Source: Xylogone sp. PMI_703
Taxonomy: Eukaryota; Ascomycota; Leotiomycetes
DNA length: 64,000 bases
Reading direction: 5' to 3'
Assembly (NCBI GenBank): GCA_021399445.1
Contig: JAJTUQ010000001.1
Coordinates: 6,882,001-6,946,000 of the forward strand
In this document: positions 11,142-23,174 of the stretch, piece by piece
How the letters are laid out: every line of letters starts with the position of its first letter
How positions within the stretch are numbered: the stretch's first letter is position 1
Notes under the pieces: generated by a model
What the model was told of the DNA's origin: nothing
Databases searched by the model: none
The model's input: the letters and a program-made list of their open reading frames with translations, nothing else
Position numbers and translations under genes: made by a program

Positions 11142-13155
11142 CTACCCAATATGCACCTCCTGTTTGCTACACCAGTACTGACTTGGAACCGGCAAATCGT
11201 CTTCCCATTCCGGCCCATGGCACCTCCGCCAGCACATCCCTCTCCACATCATCGCAACCCAAGCATTGCTGATCTCTATTTTCGCCAAGCTAGGATACCT
11301 CTTCTGCAGGACACTACTAAGCTCATCCAGATGATCAAACATATACCGCATTTGCTCCTGTGGCTTATTATTTCTACGAATATTCCCAAGAAGTGTTTTC
11401 TTCTCTCTGCCCTCGCGAGTGGGGCTAACTTCGTTAGAGCGTGTCAGTAATACTAAGTGGCTTACAACCATTTCCTCATAAAAATGAGGTATGTTGTAAT
11501 CTTTGAGTAGCCGAATCAAGTATTGCTGGGCGATCTCGAATTTCGTGCTAACCAGGTCACAGAATGAGATGATCTCGGTTTCCAAGCCCTTCAGCCTATG
11601 AGGCCATGGTTTATTCCAATACTTGAGATGTGGTTCTTTACGCATTTCTTGCGCGGCTTCCAAAATTTCCTTCAGTAGTAGAGGAGTATTCATTACAATA
11701 TCTCCCGTGCTACTACCTAAAGCATCTTGCTTTTCAATAAGCCTTTCAAGTTCAACAGGAAATGCGTTAAATGCGCGACGGAGGCCTATCCAAGAATCTT
11801 TATTGTGATATGGCTGAGGCAGTTTAATTATTGGTGAATGGAGATTGCGTAGCATTGGTGCAACAAGAGGTAAGAGGTCGGCAGCAAGGTAGTCAATATC
11901 GCCGACGAAACTGTCAACTCCACAAGCACGGAGGATCTCTGATAATGTTCTGTGCCATTCTGTGATATCTCCCCGCTCAGCAGATACTCGAAACCCTGAT
12001 TCCGCGAAAGTAGTAAGGCCTGGATCAGCCGGAATAATACCAAAAATCATTCTATATGATTCCGGTTTCGGAATATACCACCTCTCAGTTACCGAGCTGC
12101 CATCTGCCGATAGCTTGCTACGGATGGGCTTGAAGTCAATCATAGTTCCAACTGATGGAAGAACCCTTGACTCCATCAAGCAGTCATGTCCCTCGGCACG
12201 AAGTGCTCCCTTCTGAGGATCGAACAGCGTCCATTTCATTTGGAGTAGCCGTGCGATGATTATCAAGTCGCAGATGGACATGGTAATATACGGACGAATG
12301 ATGTCGGGAGGCATGAAGTCCCAAGATCGTTGACGGCCGCTAAACGCAGGGACAACGCCCGCATTTACTACTGCAAGTTAGAGAATTTTCTGTTTATGGT
12401 TCGTAACTGGGGACAGATATACAGAACTCATCTCGAGAGTCTCGTTGCAGATCTTGCTGTAGATAAAAGAGCCTCGTCATCAATCTAACCCAGCATGCCC
12501 TATCGGTATTATTGACATTCGTAAACCTGCTTTCGAATCCATCATATATATCCCACAAACTCCACTTCAACGAATCCTTGGCAGGTTTGGCCTGCGATTC
12601 CTCATATGGATCTCGCTGGAAGTAATTCTTCCGCTGGGGCTCTGAACCTTTGTCAAAGCCTCCACAGTCAAATCCCTTTCGAAAACTACGATAATCTCCA
12701 TCTGACCAATGCGAAGGTTCCTCAAAAAGCACCATTCTTCTACCTGAATCCGTCCAGTCTTGGTTAATGCTGGACTGGGTAGGAGTTTTAGACCTATAGA
12801 TTTTCCTGGTTCGTCCCACCACACCTCTCTCTAATGCGCTCGTATGAGAATTTCTTGATGGAGTCTTCGACTTGTCCCCTTGATATTCTAGTTCGTTGTC
12901 AAGTCCTGGGTCATCCACAGCTTCTATCATGAGAAAAGTGATATCTGGTACGACAAATATTGTCTCGAACCTAAATTCGCTCCATCGAAACTTTCGCTTG
13001 GTGAATTGGGCCCATCCCGCCATCACGCTGCTTTGGCAGCGCCGATACCCGTCTGCAGTCGCATAGTACTGTTGCAGTACCTGAACTAAAGTCGTGAATA
13101 GCGCAACTAGAGATATTATGAGTGCAACAACAGATAAATCGTCTGTGTTTACCAT
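11142..13155 (-). CDS. conserved fungal membrane-anchored protein of unknown function
   Basis: Two exons, 13155-12408 and 12370-11142, joined by a 37-bp intron (GTTACG donor, CTAAC branch point, TTGCAG acceptor), encode 658 residues. A single hydrophobic segment at about residues 8-30 should anchor the protein. It is followed by a conserved-looking block (ADGYRRCQSS, then FRFETIFV). Joining the exons restores the motif VPAFSGRQRSWDF near the junction, which I have seen as a hallmark of a family expanded in Pezizomycotina; this rests on memory, not a search. No enzymatic motif is visible. The intron is unusually short, so its borders need transcript support. The gene converges on the HNH relic, with only 209 bp between stop codons. 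Confidence 0.7.
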
Positions 13156-13761
13156 TGTGGTCCCGAGTTACCCTTGGCACGGGTTAAGGGCACGGGTTAA
13201 GGGGAGCGGCTCGATCTCTAACGAACAAAGCGAAAAAAGAATAAAAGCTATCGAAGATCAATTTTCATAAAGGATATTTATCTCGGTCGAAAATTCCTGG
13301 GGTATAATGGATCTTCTCTTGGCTAGATCTGCCTCTCCATGAGGCTGTGTCGCACTTGCTCAAAGTAGACATATACAAATCGGCAGCTTATTGGAGGAGG
13401 CACAGCCTCTCCTGCAAGTCCGACAAGTCGCATGTCTCAGCCCTCAAAGCCCATGTAAGCTTTCACTCATAAGATGGTTCATGGTCCAGATTCCTGAAGC
13501 TCTCCGAGAGAGTTATATATCCGTTAGGTATCATTTGTCGGAATTGATGTTATAACGTTAAAAGCTCTAGTGGTGGTGGAAGTAGTCCGACCGACTGGGC
13601 GGCTTGACAGACCTGGAATTACGTCAGTTCACCGCCAGTTCAAGTTCTTGAATAAAATATAACTTATTGTATTCACTTTATTCGAAACTTATAACGAGAT
13701 TTTGTCATATCAACGTTCTGCTCCAGGATTTATATGCTATAAGACAAAAGAAGAGGAGGAA
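13156..13761. other. divergent intergenic region
   Basis: This is shared upstream DNA of the minus-strand membrane protein and the plus-strand F-box gene. Apart from the 13-bp tandem repeat listed next, nothing stands out. Confidence 0.5.
13177..13202. repeat. 13-bp perfect tandem duplication
   Basis: GCACGGGTTAAGG occurs twice head to tail, starting 21 bp upstream of the membrane-protein start codon. It would lie in that gene's 5' leader. Confidence 0.9.
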
Positions 13762-15266
13762 ATGCCATCACGCAAACCACAAGGACAAAACCGGCTTCGA
13801 CAACTCCATCTCGGTGCCACAGACGACAATCAGCTTACTCTTCTAGAGCATAAACACCAAAGGCATCCTGTCTCACCTCCTATTCACTATGAGGCTGACC
13901 CAGAACTCTTTGCCGTGTTACCCTTCGCCATCCTCTCCAGCCTTGAAATACAATATGTTTACGAGCCACCTTTCCCCATACTTCTTCTTCCGGAAGAGCT
14001 AATTGATAATATCTTGAAGCAAGCCATTAGCATTAGCCAAAGAAAAAGGCATGGATATATGAAAATTAGTGGTCTAGTCCTTTCATTATGCCTTTCATGT
14101 AAACTTTTCCACCGTCTAATGCAACCGGTTCTGTATTCCTCGATCGAAATTTGGGAAATTGTCCCACTACACCCCAGCAGCGAAAAGCTCCACCGAACGC
14201 TCTGCGCAAATCGATCACTCGCACAGCATTGTCAGGAATTAATACTGAATACGTATAAGTTGCCGTCATCCTTGCAAGAGTTCTATTTAGTCAAGGAGCT
14301 GTGCGGCTGGTTCGTGAATGTCAGGTCCTTTACGATGTGCGGCGGTGTCGACAATGGTGATTTATCTTCGAACAATGCTGCGACAGCAAACGAGCTCGCA
14401 TGGACATTCTTGCCAGATGTATTAAAATCCATGGCAAAAATTCAGGAATTACAGTTCTTGAGTCCACGGGGAGGGTATGCTCTGGGGATGGGCGTATGGC
14501 TGAATCATCTGTGTGCAACAATAGGTGGCTTGCGGCATCTTCGAAGCCTGTACCTTTACGGAATATCTCCACAGGTTGGAAAGTCAGAATTTGTTCTTCC
14601 AAAGGTAATGCTGACACTCTGCATACTGAGAATCGGGCTTCTTTAGGACTGTGCTAACATATGACCCGTATATAGAACTTGGAAGGGTCTGCGAGCTTTA
14701 CTAGGCTGACAATTGACTGCTGTGACGAGACTCTTTCGGCTCTCTCAGAACTCATTAAGTGGCCATCAAAGTTAGAACATTTCCACCTCCGTCGTTTGTA
14801 CAGACAACTCGGGACTGGTCTTTCGAGCATTGTCTCGCTTCTATATAGGCATAGGAATACACTGACATCATTCTCAATTGGCCATTTACGAGGTCCTCCA
14901 GTAGACTTATCCGAATTCCCAAACCTTGAATCAGTTGGCCTAGACTCCTACTCGATACTAGGTGAATGGGATCCGGAAACCGTTTGTGCTAAGGTCATTG
15001 TTCCGGCGCGTCTTCACACGTTAATCATCAATTTCGCATACTTGGACGAACAACAGTGCTTGGAATTCGACGCCCTCACACCGCAGAGGGCAGAATGGCT
15101 ACAAAAGCTTGGTTATCTCTCGCGTGAGCAGGATCGTACGCTTCGCTCGATCGAGCTCTTGTACGAAGTTTACTTCTGTGACGTAGATTTAACAATTCGA
15201 GATGTGGTGGATAAGCTCCGTGAGGACCTAGGACACCTAGGTATAACACTGATGATTAAGGATTGA
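13762..15266 (+). CDS. F-box/leucine-rich-repeat-like protein
   Basis: Exons 13762-14604 and 14676-15266, separated by a 71-bp intron with a CTAAC branch point, encode 477 residues. Residues about 75-125 begin LLLPEELIDNIL and run through KLFHRLMQPVLYSSIEI, the usual layout of a fungal F-box. The rest has spaced leucines (LRHLRSLYLYGI, LTRL-like repeats, FPNLESVGL) in keeping with a divergent LRR fold. F-box proteins link substrates to SCF ubiquitin ligases, and the LRR part would choose the substrate, which is unknown. The start is the first ATG of the open frame; the 20 preceding in-frame codons lack an ATG. The gene looks intact. Many such genes occur in fungal genomes, so orthology cannot be assigned. 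Confidence 0.75.
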
Positions 15267-16848
15267 CTAAATCATTTATATTTAAAGTTAATGCATAACT
15301 ATACCTACAATTATTGTACCTGGGGCCATGAAGACAATCTAATTTTACTTACGCTAAATTTTCATTTCGTTAGCGTTTGGATTATCAATGGATAAATATC
15401 ATAAATATATATCTATCAGCCTCGAAGCCGTATAGCCGATATACGGTGAATGATGAAAATAAAATCATCCAAAGGATATTTAAACCTACTTTAACATATA
15501 CTATGGCAGGGAAACATGGCATATAATCATAATAGTAATTCCGAGCCGAGCTGGTATAACCCGGCAGGGGGTTCTAGCTAGTACTCTACCAGGGGGAGTT
15601 GGTTAGTTCTTTAGCTTTACGTATTTGTTGTTTATATTGTTCTGTGTGTTTCTGACCGTATGACTCTATTCCTGCACACTCTAGCCCGCGTTATCATTAC
15701 GCTCACACTATCACTTCCACAATACATTATATAATTCCAAAAACCCTTATAATCTTAAAAGTAAGGCTATATTATAACTTAACCCAGAATCTTGAGATAG
15801 CTGAATGAATTTTCGGATTCTAGTATTATAACCGTTGTTCTCAATCCTGCAGTCTGCGTCCGTTCTAGGCTTGGGGTGAATCATGATTATGAAATGTTCT
15901 CCATGGCCAAGCCTACGGCATGTTAATAACACCACACACACAATCACGCTTAAGTAATAAGATTACAACTCCGCATTAGATATGAGATGAAGTCTAAACC
16001 TACTTCGTCCGTTTGCATCTTTGTCCAAATTCTACCTCGTGAGATGATGCGGTCCATCTCAACTTCCTGTACTCCACATTATATTATCACTTCAAAATCT
16101 TAATAATTATCTTTTTTCGAGACTCTTCTTCATGTCAGATCTTAGAAAGCACAAAGCCAAGGCAGCTTAAAATCTTTGTCATATGGAGTTACTAATAATT
16201 AGAAGAGGGATTATAGTATCGTAAGCTGCCTTAAATTGTAGACTCTGCTGTGGAATCGAGTAGCATAGAGATATGATGAGGAAGACTAATGGTGTCGAGA
16301 ACAAGGGACAACATTTGTAATTAGATTTGCAACGATGAAAAATCATTGCTTACTTGGCCATCCCTTCTGCTTAATGCTACTCTCTCAAGGTAGGCCGTGT
16401 TTGAGAGGCTCCATAAGTGTGGGGTTCGGACCTCAAAAAGGTATACGAACGAATGAACGAGGGCCCAGAACTTGTTGATTATTTTTCGATGAGTTTCTTT
16501 TTGTTACAGATTGGGTTAGAGACTACCCATTGGTTCATCAATACCGACCACCAGGTATGCTGTACGGCCGAATCTATGTTTATAATGCATTCTTATTGGC
16601 TCTTCATCTCTTACAAAGTATTCCGAGACGTGTGAAATATCAATTACAGCATTATTCACATGTTACAAATCATGACTATTCGACCGAGTTAGAACATTAA
16701 TGCAGTTATACTAAAACGCAGTCTTTAGAGCATAGGGTATATATGAGGATCCCATACGATCAGTAATCGTGACTTCTGCAGATTGCAAGACAATTACGAA
16801 CAAACTACTTTCCCCTTAACAAATAAGTTATCTTAACAAGCTATCAAA
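15267..16848. other. AT-rich gene-poor region
   Basis: About 1.6 kb, strongly AT-rich and TpA-rich, with only short chance frames. It may include decayed repeats, but none is recognised. The last few hundred bases are the GST promoter. Confidence 0.5.
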
Positions 16849-17614
16849 ATGGTCGTCAAGATTCACGGAAGCCCCTTCTCCACCTGCACACAACGTGTGG
16901 TAACCGTTCTTTTGGAGAAAAAGGTGCCATACGAAATAGTTGTGCTTGATTTCGCCAAAGCTGAGCACAAGAGCGAGTCGCACCTCCAAAAGCAGCCATT
17001 TGGCAAAGTCCCAGTGCTCGAAGATGAGGACGGTTTCCTTGTCTACGGTAAGTGCCTTCGAAATTAGCAAATGCTATGATTTGCATTTTATTAACGTACC
17101 ACTGCCACATCAGAAAGCAGAGCAATTGCTCAGTACATCGCACTCAAGTACCGTAACCAAGGTACTGATCTTTTCCCCGCCGACGGAGATTTTGAAGGCT
17201 TTGCATTACTCCAGCAGGTAACATCACCAAAACAAGCTTGTCCCCTCCCTCATGCTAATATCTGAATCATAGGGTATCTCCGCCGAACTCTCAAACTTCG
17301 ACCCCCCAGTTTCAGAAATTGCTCACGAGAAGGTCTTCAAAGGAATGGCAGGAGGCGGCCCAGCAGATGAAGCACGTGTCGCCGCTCTCACTGCCCAGCT
17401 TGAGACTGTTCTTACAGCTTACGAGCGTATTCTTTCGAAGCAGAAGTATTTCGCCGGGGACAAGTTGACCTTGGCTGATCTTTTCCATCTCCCTTACGCA
17501 TCGTTCGTTGAGAATGTGGGATTTGCCCATGTTTACGCCAAGTATCCGGCTTTCAACAAGTGGTTGAAGGAATTGCAGGCCAGAGACAGCTGGAAGAAGG
17601 TCACTGCCAAATAA
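16849..17614 (+). CDS. glutathione S-transferase
   Basis: Three exons, 16849-17047, 17114-17217 and 17273-17614, encode 214 residues. The N-terminal thioredoxin-like half has HGSPFSTCTQR (possible catalytic Ser), then KQPFGKVPVLEDEDG with the cis-Pro that contacts glutathione, then ESRAIAQYI across the first intron. The helical C-terminal half contains GDKLTLADLFHLPYA, the usual N-capping box region. The length and motifs fit phi-like fungal GSTs, which conjugate glutathione to electrophiles or reduce hydroperoxides in the cytosol. Both introns have good GTAAGT/GTAACA donors and CAG/TAG acceptors. The gene is intact. A P450 on the opposite strand 1.2 kb away also suits a detoxification role, though no link is shown. 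Confidence 0.93.
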
Positions 17615-18026
17615 GTGAACTGGTTATATAATTGAAATAGCAGATAGTGATATATGTGCTTGTTTTGCACTTGCGTTTCGTTATCCCAGGCGTGGAAACG
17701 CCCTTATGTCCAATTAGAATAAGATTGATTATCCTTCTCGTCGAAAATGGTATCACTTGATTATGCGAATGTTGTGATTATGTAGATTCTGTCCAGTCAG
17801 CGTCGATGCTTACTCGTAGCTCTCACGTGGCTCTCCAGCAGAGTTAAGCAGTCCTAAATCCATCACGTGAAGCCTTCCCGAACTCGTCAGCAAGACATCA
17901 TGAGGATGTCTGATGACGGGCACGGCCTCTGACACCATCACATCTCAGTTCCGTCAAGTGCAAAACCGCGTATGCAAAGTTGTCAGCCGAATTGACTTGT
18001 ACGTCGAGGACACCCCGGTACATAAC
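17615..18026. other. intergenic
   Basis: This holds the GST 3' UTR and the upstream part of the DUF6604 relic. An in-frame extension from 17913 into the relic has no ATG advantage and no clear family match. Confidence 0.4.
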
Positions 18027-18481
18027 ATGTTGCCAACTTTCCTTGAAAGCACATACAAACAATATAAGAATGACACTGCCATTTTCATCAAATGGCTTTC
18101 CGACCAGTGGGCAGAGGTGTGGGTGCGTGATTGATAGCAAGGTCAAGCAACCAGGAAGTGTCGGAAACGTAAATGATATTCCTGATGGACACGCTTTTTC
18201 TACAAGCGTTCAATAGAGAAACCAATTTCCCTATACTGCCACATAATCCTATTGAGCAGTGAACGCGAGATATGGCCCCGTCGTTAATTTGTCAGACGAT
18301 GTCAAATATTGAATGGAGCTAGGCACCCCCAGCAGGCCCACGACCCAAGGGTAAAGCACGCAAACTGACGAGGGAGAAGGAGAAGGCACAATCAAAGAGT
18401 AGGCCACCTACTGCATACCGCGGATTTGTCGTACATTCCTTGATGGAGCATCTTCACCTCTATTGGCTTTTTTGTTCTTGA
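18027..18481 (+). pseudogene. relic of a DUF6604-type fungal gene
   Basis: An ATG at 18027 opens MLPTFLESTYKQYKNDT followed by FIKWL, the typical start of the DUF6604 domain found in many fungal proteins. The frame stops at 18134. About 200 bp further on another frame reads PKGKARKLTREKEKAQS, which resembles the basic linker of the same domain, and then stops near 18481. The parts are in different frames with stops between them and no good splice sites, so this looks like a broken copy. A further 56-codon frame at 18552-18719 may belong to it but has no recognisable motif. The family's function is unknown; in larger proteins it sits at the N-terminus. Confidence 0.5.
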
Positions 18482-18841
18482 ATACTACCCAATTAATAGA
18501 TGCACCAACCTCCTTGCCTTCACCATCCTATATCGAGAATGAGTAGCAACTACCGTTTGTGGGATTGCAAGCCCTCATGGTTGCAAGTGGAAGTGCACTA
18601 GTGGCGGAGCACTTGGGTGTCCCCAGCGAAGTCATCGAGAGTCGACTGCTGGAGAATGTAGACCAGGTTGTAGAAGATTTCATACGGAATTCTGAAGTTG
18701 GTGAGTCTGCGAGCAGGTAGTTTTGATAATTGAAGGGAATGCAAGAAACACTGGTTATATGGATGATTATTTCTCTCGGTATTTATCTTACTACTCTGAT
18801 ATAAACAAGCAAAGCTTTTAGTCTATATACATATAGTTATG
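18482..18841. other. spacer between DUF6604 relic and P450
   Basis: It contains one short unassigned plus-strand frame (18552-18719) and the P450 3' flank. No feature can be supported. Confidence 0.35.
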
Positions 18842-20767
18842 TTACACCCTCTTCTTAAAACTGAGGAAAAGAGGGGCCGGCTTATTGATCACAAGATCCA
18901 TAGACTTCTCTTCAATTCCTCTTCCATCTTCCCCAGGTGCAAAGCAGACGTCATAGTTCCATATTGTCTCAGCAAGAACCATTCGCAGCTCCATCAGAGC
19001 CAGCTGCTTACCGACACATGAAAAGGGACCAAGTAAGAAGGGAGCAAATGCTTTCTTATCGATAACTAGTTCTGGTCGTGTGGTCCAACGTTCAGGGATA
19101 AACTGGTTCGCGTCTTTGAAATAAGCCTCCGCTAATCCCAGTCAGTATGTACGTTTAAGAGTAGAAGGTAGCAAAGCTGATAGCAGCCAATACTAAAAGA
19201 TAAAATCCACGGAATGGGTTTCTCACAGCGGTGCATAGCATAGTGAGTCGTGAAAATAGTCACTTCCCCTGGAATCTGGCTGTCACCAACTTGGATTCCT
19301 TCTGGAGGAGTGATCCTCGGACCCCCTGTTGTGACGGGGGGGTTTAGGCGCATGCCCTCGTCAATAATCGCATTGAGAAACTTTACACCTGCCAGTTGAG
19401 AGTTGGTTACCATGTTATTATTTTCTCGATACAACGGTGCAAGAGATTCTCTCAGTTTGTCTTGTAATGAGCTGTCCCTGGCCAGATAATAGAAGGCCGA
19501 TGCAAAGATAGATGCGACAGTATCACTAAGTATCAGCAGTTAGTGCCTCCAGAGGGTGGATATTTCAGATATTTCAAGCATGATCTTACGTAGCAGCAAT
19601 TAGGACAGCCATTGATTCAAGATGTAGTTCCGCCCTATCCCCTTGAAAAGACTCAGTGAGGTGGGCCATGATATCGCCATCTGCATCCATCTTTCTGAGG
19701 TAAGCATGTGCAAAAAAGTCATTAGTTATTATCTCACCTTCAGCCTTTCATCCATGGACCTTTTAGCTAGATCTTCGAAAGCAAGGAATTCTTTAGAGAG
19801 CTTTAACTGGTTCACTAGAGCTAGTATCCACGCCACCCGTCCCAGCTTTCCGATAGGCCGAAATGCCGCTTCAAGAAGACTTAACATTACATCTTCAGAG
19901 CCTTTTTTTACAACTCCCCATTCTTTAGAGTACCCTACTCTGCCCATTGTATCAAATGATATCAATAGGGAGTAGAGAGAGATATCGATGGGATCTTGCC
20001 TCTTTGACTCAATCTTACTAAAGAAATCACGGATAGTTTCCTTGATGCGATTCTCGTAGCCAAGCAAGCCTATATTTCAGAAATTATTACATCTTTAGCG
20101 CAGCGGAACCCGCATGTGAGAGTTGAGGGAAATATGCAGAAAGACTTACTTTTCCCTGTGAATGCTCGCTCCCAGCCTACCCTTTTGATTTTGTGAAGTT
20201 CCTTATCATGTGTAACGGCAACATTTTGTGGCAGAGGCCAATATAATGTACCCTTTTGACATCTTGACTGCGGACCATGTGCCTGCTGTAAGACTTCAAC
20301 TCGTGTAATTGACAGTTCATTCGGACCTATTGCAGAGTTTATATTCGAAATTCCAAGAAGATTCTGAACAAAACTCTCTTACCTATCCGCACAATATCAC
20401 CATACTTCTGATGCAGCTTCAAAATTTCCTCGCAATATGCTACATTTCGAGCCATATATATACCATATAGTGTCTTTGATACCTTGGCTAGAAATGGGCC
20501 GGGATATTTGCGCAGTCGATGGAAGAATAAGCGGTATATGATCATGCTACTACATAATCCAGCTATATACCCGATGTCGACATAGAGGAGAGATCTGGCT
20601 GGGAGTGCTACAAAAAGGAGACATTGTAAAGCGAGGAAGGTGCATATAAACTTTAGTGCCTGAAGATCTCGTACTTCGCGTATGAAATATAGTAGATGCG
20701 AGAGAATGCCTCCAACTAACGCAAATAGCGCGAGCTGGGGAGCTGCGGTCTCTACCTTCAGAGCCAT
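18842..20767 (-). CDS. cytochrome P450 monooxygenase, with a doubtful exon junction
   Basis: Six exons: 20767-20383, 20326-20150, 20069-19738, 19694-19590, 19525-19227 and 19131-18842, about 528 residues. Two hydrophobic N-terminal segments precede RKYPGPF. Then come GDIVRIGPNELS, the helix I region AATDTVAS, the ExxR helix (DEGMR), FIPERW and the haem loop FLLGPFSCVGKQLA with its Cys. The order fits fungal P450s of the class often annotated as benzoate 4-monooxygenase or tryprostatin hydroxylase; the real substrate is unknown. It acts at the ER with a P450 reductase. Four introns fit perfectly. At exon 3/4 the obvious GTGAGA...CTCAG intron is only 43 bp and leaves one extra base, breaking the frame. 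A weak GTCCAT donor at 19759 would restore it and drop seven residues. The gene may therefore be freshly damaged. Confidence 0.8.
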
Positions 20768-22169
20768 TGCAAAAGCAAGATGGTCAAGGCAATTACTCGA
20801 ATATCGTATGGCTAAGTTCACACTGACAAAGCGCAATATTCGATGTCTAGGAAACGAAATTTCTTCGTCTTTTACAACATTTATCCATATGACTTTTTGT
20901 TACCAAGGGCAAGTTCTCTGCTGACTTTGTTATTGAATTTTTGATGAATTTGGACTAATTAACATGCGGAAATTGAGGGCAGACTAATGGGTTGCTGCGC
21001 ACAGTAAGCTGACGTGGTCATCGTGAGCGCTAGGGATGCAGCAGGTCTGAGAGCGGCTCGCTGGTTGTATACTGTATTAATCTGGTCAAGCAAAGAAAAG
21101 CTATGCTATTACAAAAACCTACAAAGTTCTTGTCAAATCAAATTACCGGTAGCAGACACTACCGTACCATTTCGCTGAAAAACAGTAATCTACTTACTGG
21201 ATATAAGAATTTTCGCATGTTCGCGTATGCTCCTACCTTGCTAGTGCTACGAATACCGCATGTTACCGCTGAATCGGTACCTATAAGTACCGACTCCTAT
21301 ATTATCCTCAGGGAGCGATTTCAGACCCGCAATCTCAATTTCATTCTGAAGCATGTAACAGGCGGAAGAATAAATTATCGATTAGTAAACATCATACGGG
21401 AGAGATCTGGAAAAGGTAGTCTTGGAATTTCTGGGCCATTAAGTTTCGGTGAGAAGTCCGTTTAGTGAATCAGTAAACATTATAATCTCGGTATGGTTGG
21501 TTGGATTTTATGGCGCAGAATACTGTGTAATCGTGTTGCAGCTGAAATGAGCGTGCTTAAAATAGAGACGACCATGCTGCCACTCCCCTATGGATAGTCT
21601 ATATGCTGCTCTAACCTCCCGGATCCGAAGGGCCTGGTCACCATTTTCTCATGCTTGTACCGGCAGCAAAGCTGCTAAAGTATGGTGCGAGACACCCAAT
21701 ATAAACGCTTTAGCAGAACTAACCAACCATTTAAATCAGTAAATCTAAATAACTGAGGTTGGTGAAATTCATTCAAGCTCTTACCCAATTAGGGGGTCAG
21801 TTTACTCAACGATATACTGTACCAGTGCTTTCAACCAGTTGCAGCTCCCTAAGTTATTGACAATGGTGAATAAACGGGAAAGCAATAGCTTTGTATTCAG
21901 CTCACTGCTGCGAGGCAGGTGAAAAGTATGATCGAATTCCAATTCGTTAAGGGTTTAACTGTACAGTTATGTTTGATAGGCTGTACAAGTGCACCTTCGT
22001 AAAACATCACGTAAGCTGCATAAAGAGCACTTGTTACACTACGTAAAAGAGCAACGGGAATCTTTACCTAGCCTCACTAGCGCACCTTTCCTACATGTTA
22101 AGATGTATTCTAGATATTCTAGATGCCAGTGCTTAATGAATTAAGTCACGAGAAAACCCAGAACTTGAT
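20768..22169. other. gene-poor region upstream of the P450
   Basis: A 120-codon plus-strand ATG frame at 21103-21465 has no family match and several GGTACC-like palindromes, so I do not call it. The rest is AT-rich. No repeat family is recognised. Confidence 0.4.
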
Positions 22170-23174
22170 CTACCAGTCTCCGTCTGTAGATACACTTATC
22201 TCTTTCCACTCTTGTATCCTGCGAAGATCCTCCTTAAGGACTTGCTCAATGATTTCAACACTGTCGCTTCCCACTGCTAGGGCATCTGGGAAAGTTTTAC
22301 CAGCAGCAATTCCCGTACTGAATGTCAAATCCACCAACAACTTTCCGAGCTTTTCTGGATCTCCTTGCTGATGACCGTCCACATTTGTAAATATATTGAT
22401 AGTACCCTCACGAGATTCATCATAATCTTTAATCGTGCGGTCGACGGGTAGGCCAGTTGATCCTGACCTCTTGTCATATAAGCTACTTACTACAGCAGTG
22501 CGGAAGAAACCTGGTTCAATATGGCAAACTCGGATGCCCAGATGTTTTACCTCCGCGTTGAGCGAGTGAGTAAGACCTGAGTAAGTCAGCAACTATCTTC
22601 ATCTGATGATAAAGAACATTATTATTACCTCTGAGACCGGCCTTGGAAGAGTCGTATAAACCTGCTGCTGGTAGAAACTGATACGCTGCAACACTGCCAA
22701 TCATATAAATTGTCCCAGATCGCTGAGCTCTCATTGCAGGTAGAAAGGCCTGTGTGACATTTAATGCAGCAAAGACGTTGGTGTGGTACTGTTGTGCCAG
22801 CTTCCCAGGCCTTTTACATAAGATTGTTAGTGAACATGTTACAGGCATCAGTATGTCACAAACACATACCCAGTCTCCTCGATAGTTCCAAGCTGCGCAT
22901 ATCCAGCATTGTTTACCAAGACATCAATTCTTCCATATACAGCCAATGCCTTCTTGGCAAATTCTTCAATATCTGACATAGACGCATTGACATCGACCTC
23001 AGCGATTTTGGCGCCTTGACCTTCTAGATCTTGGAGGCGGCTCGCACTACGGCCAGTAGCGATAACCCTTTGTCCAGCTGCAAGAGCTTGTGTAACAATT
23101 GACCTGCCAATCCCTGTAGAGCAGCCTGTTACTAGCCAGACAAGGGAAGTAGGTGATTGGTGCACAGATGTCAT
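22170..23174 (-). CDS. short-chain dehydrogenase (retinol dehydrogenase-like)
   Basis: Three exons, 23174-22870, 22810-22629 and 22576-22170, encode 297 residues. Exon 1 has TGCSTGIGR (cofactor loop) and NNAGYA; exon 2 has IGSVAAY with catalytic Ser near 141 and Y154-x3-K158; exon 3 has HIEPGFFRT, the usual post-active-site motif. The layout is that of classical SDRs of the 17-beta-hydroxysteroid/retinol dehydrogenase type, which interconvert hydroxyl and carbonyl groups with NADP(H). Splice sites are GTATGT, GTAATA and TAAAAG, CTCAG, all frame-keeping. No transmembrane anchor is visible. The gene lies between the P450 (same strand) and a homeobox gene. Substrate unknown. Confidence 0.92.

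Noticed and set aside
21103..21465. 120-codon plus-strand ATG frame
   Set aside because: No family resemblance and palindromic GGTACC-like sequence within it; likely chance.
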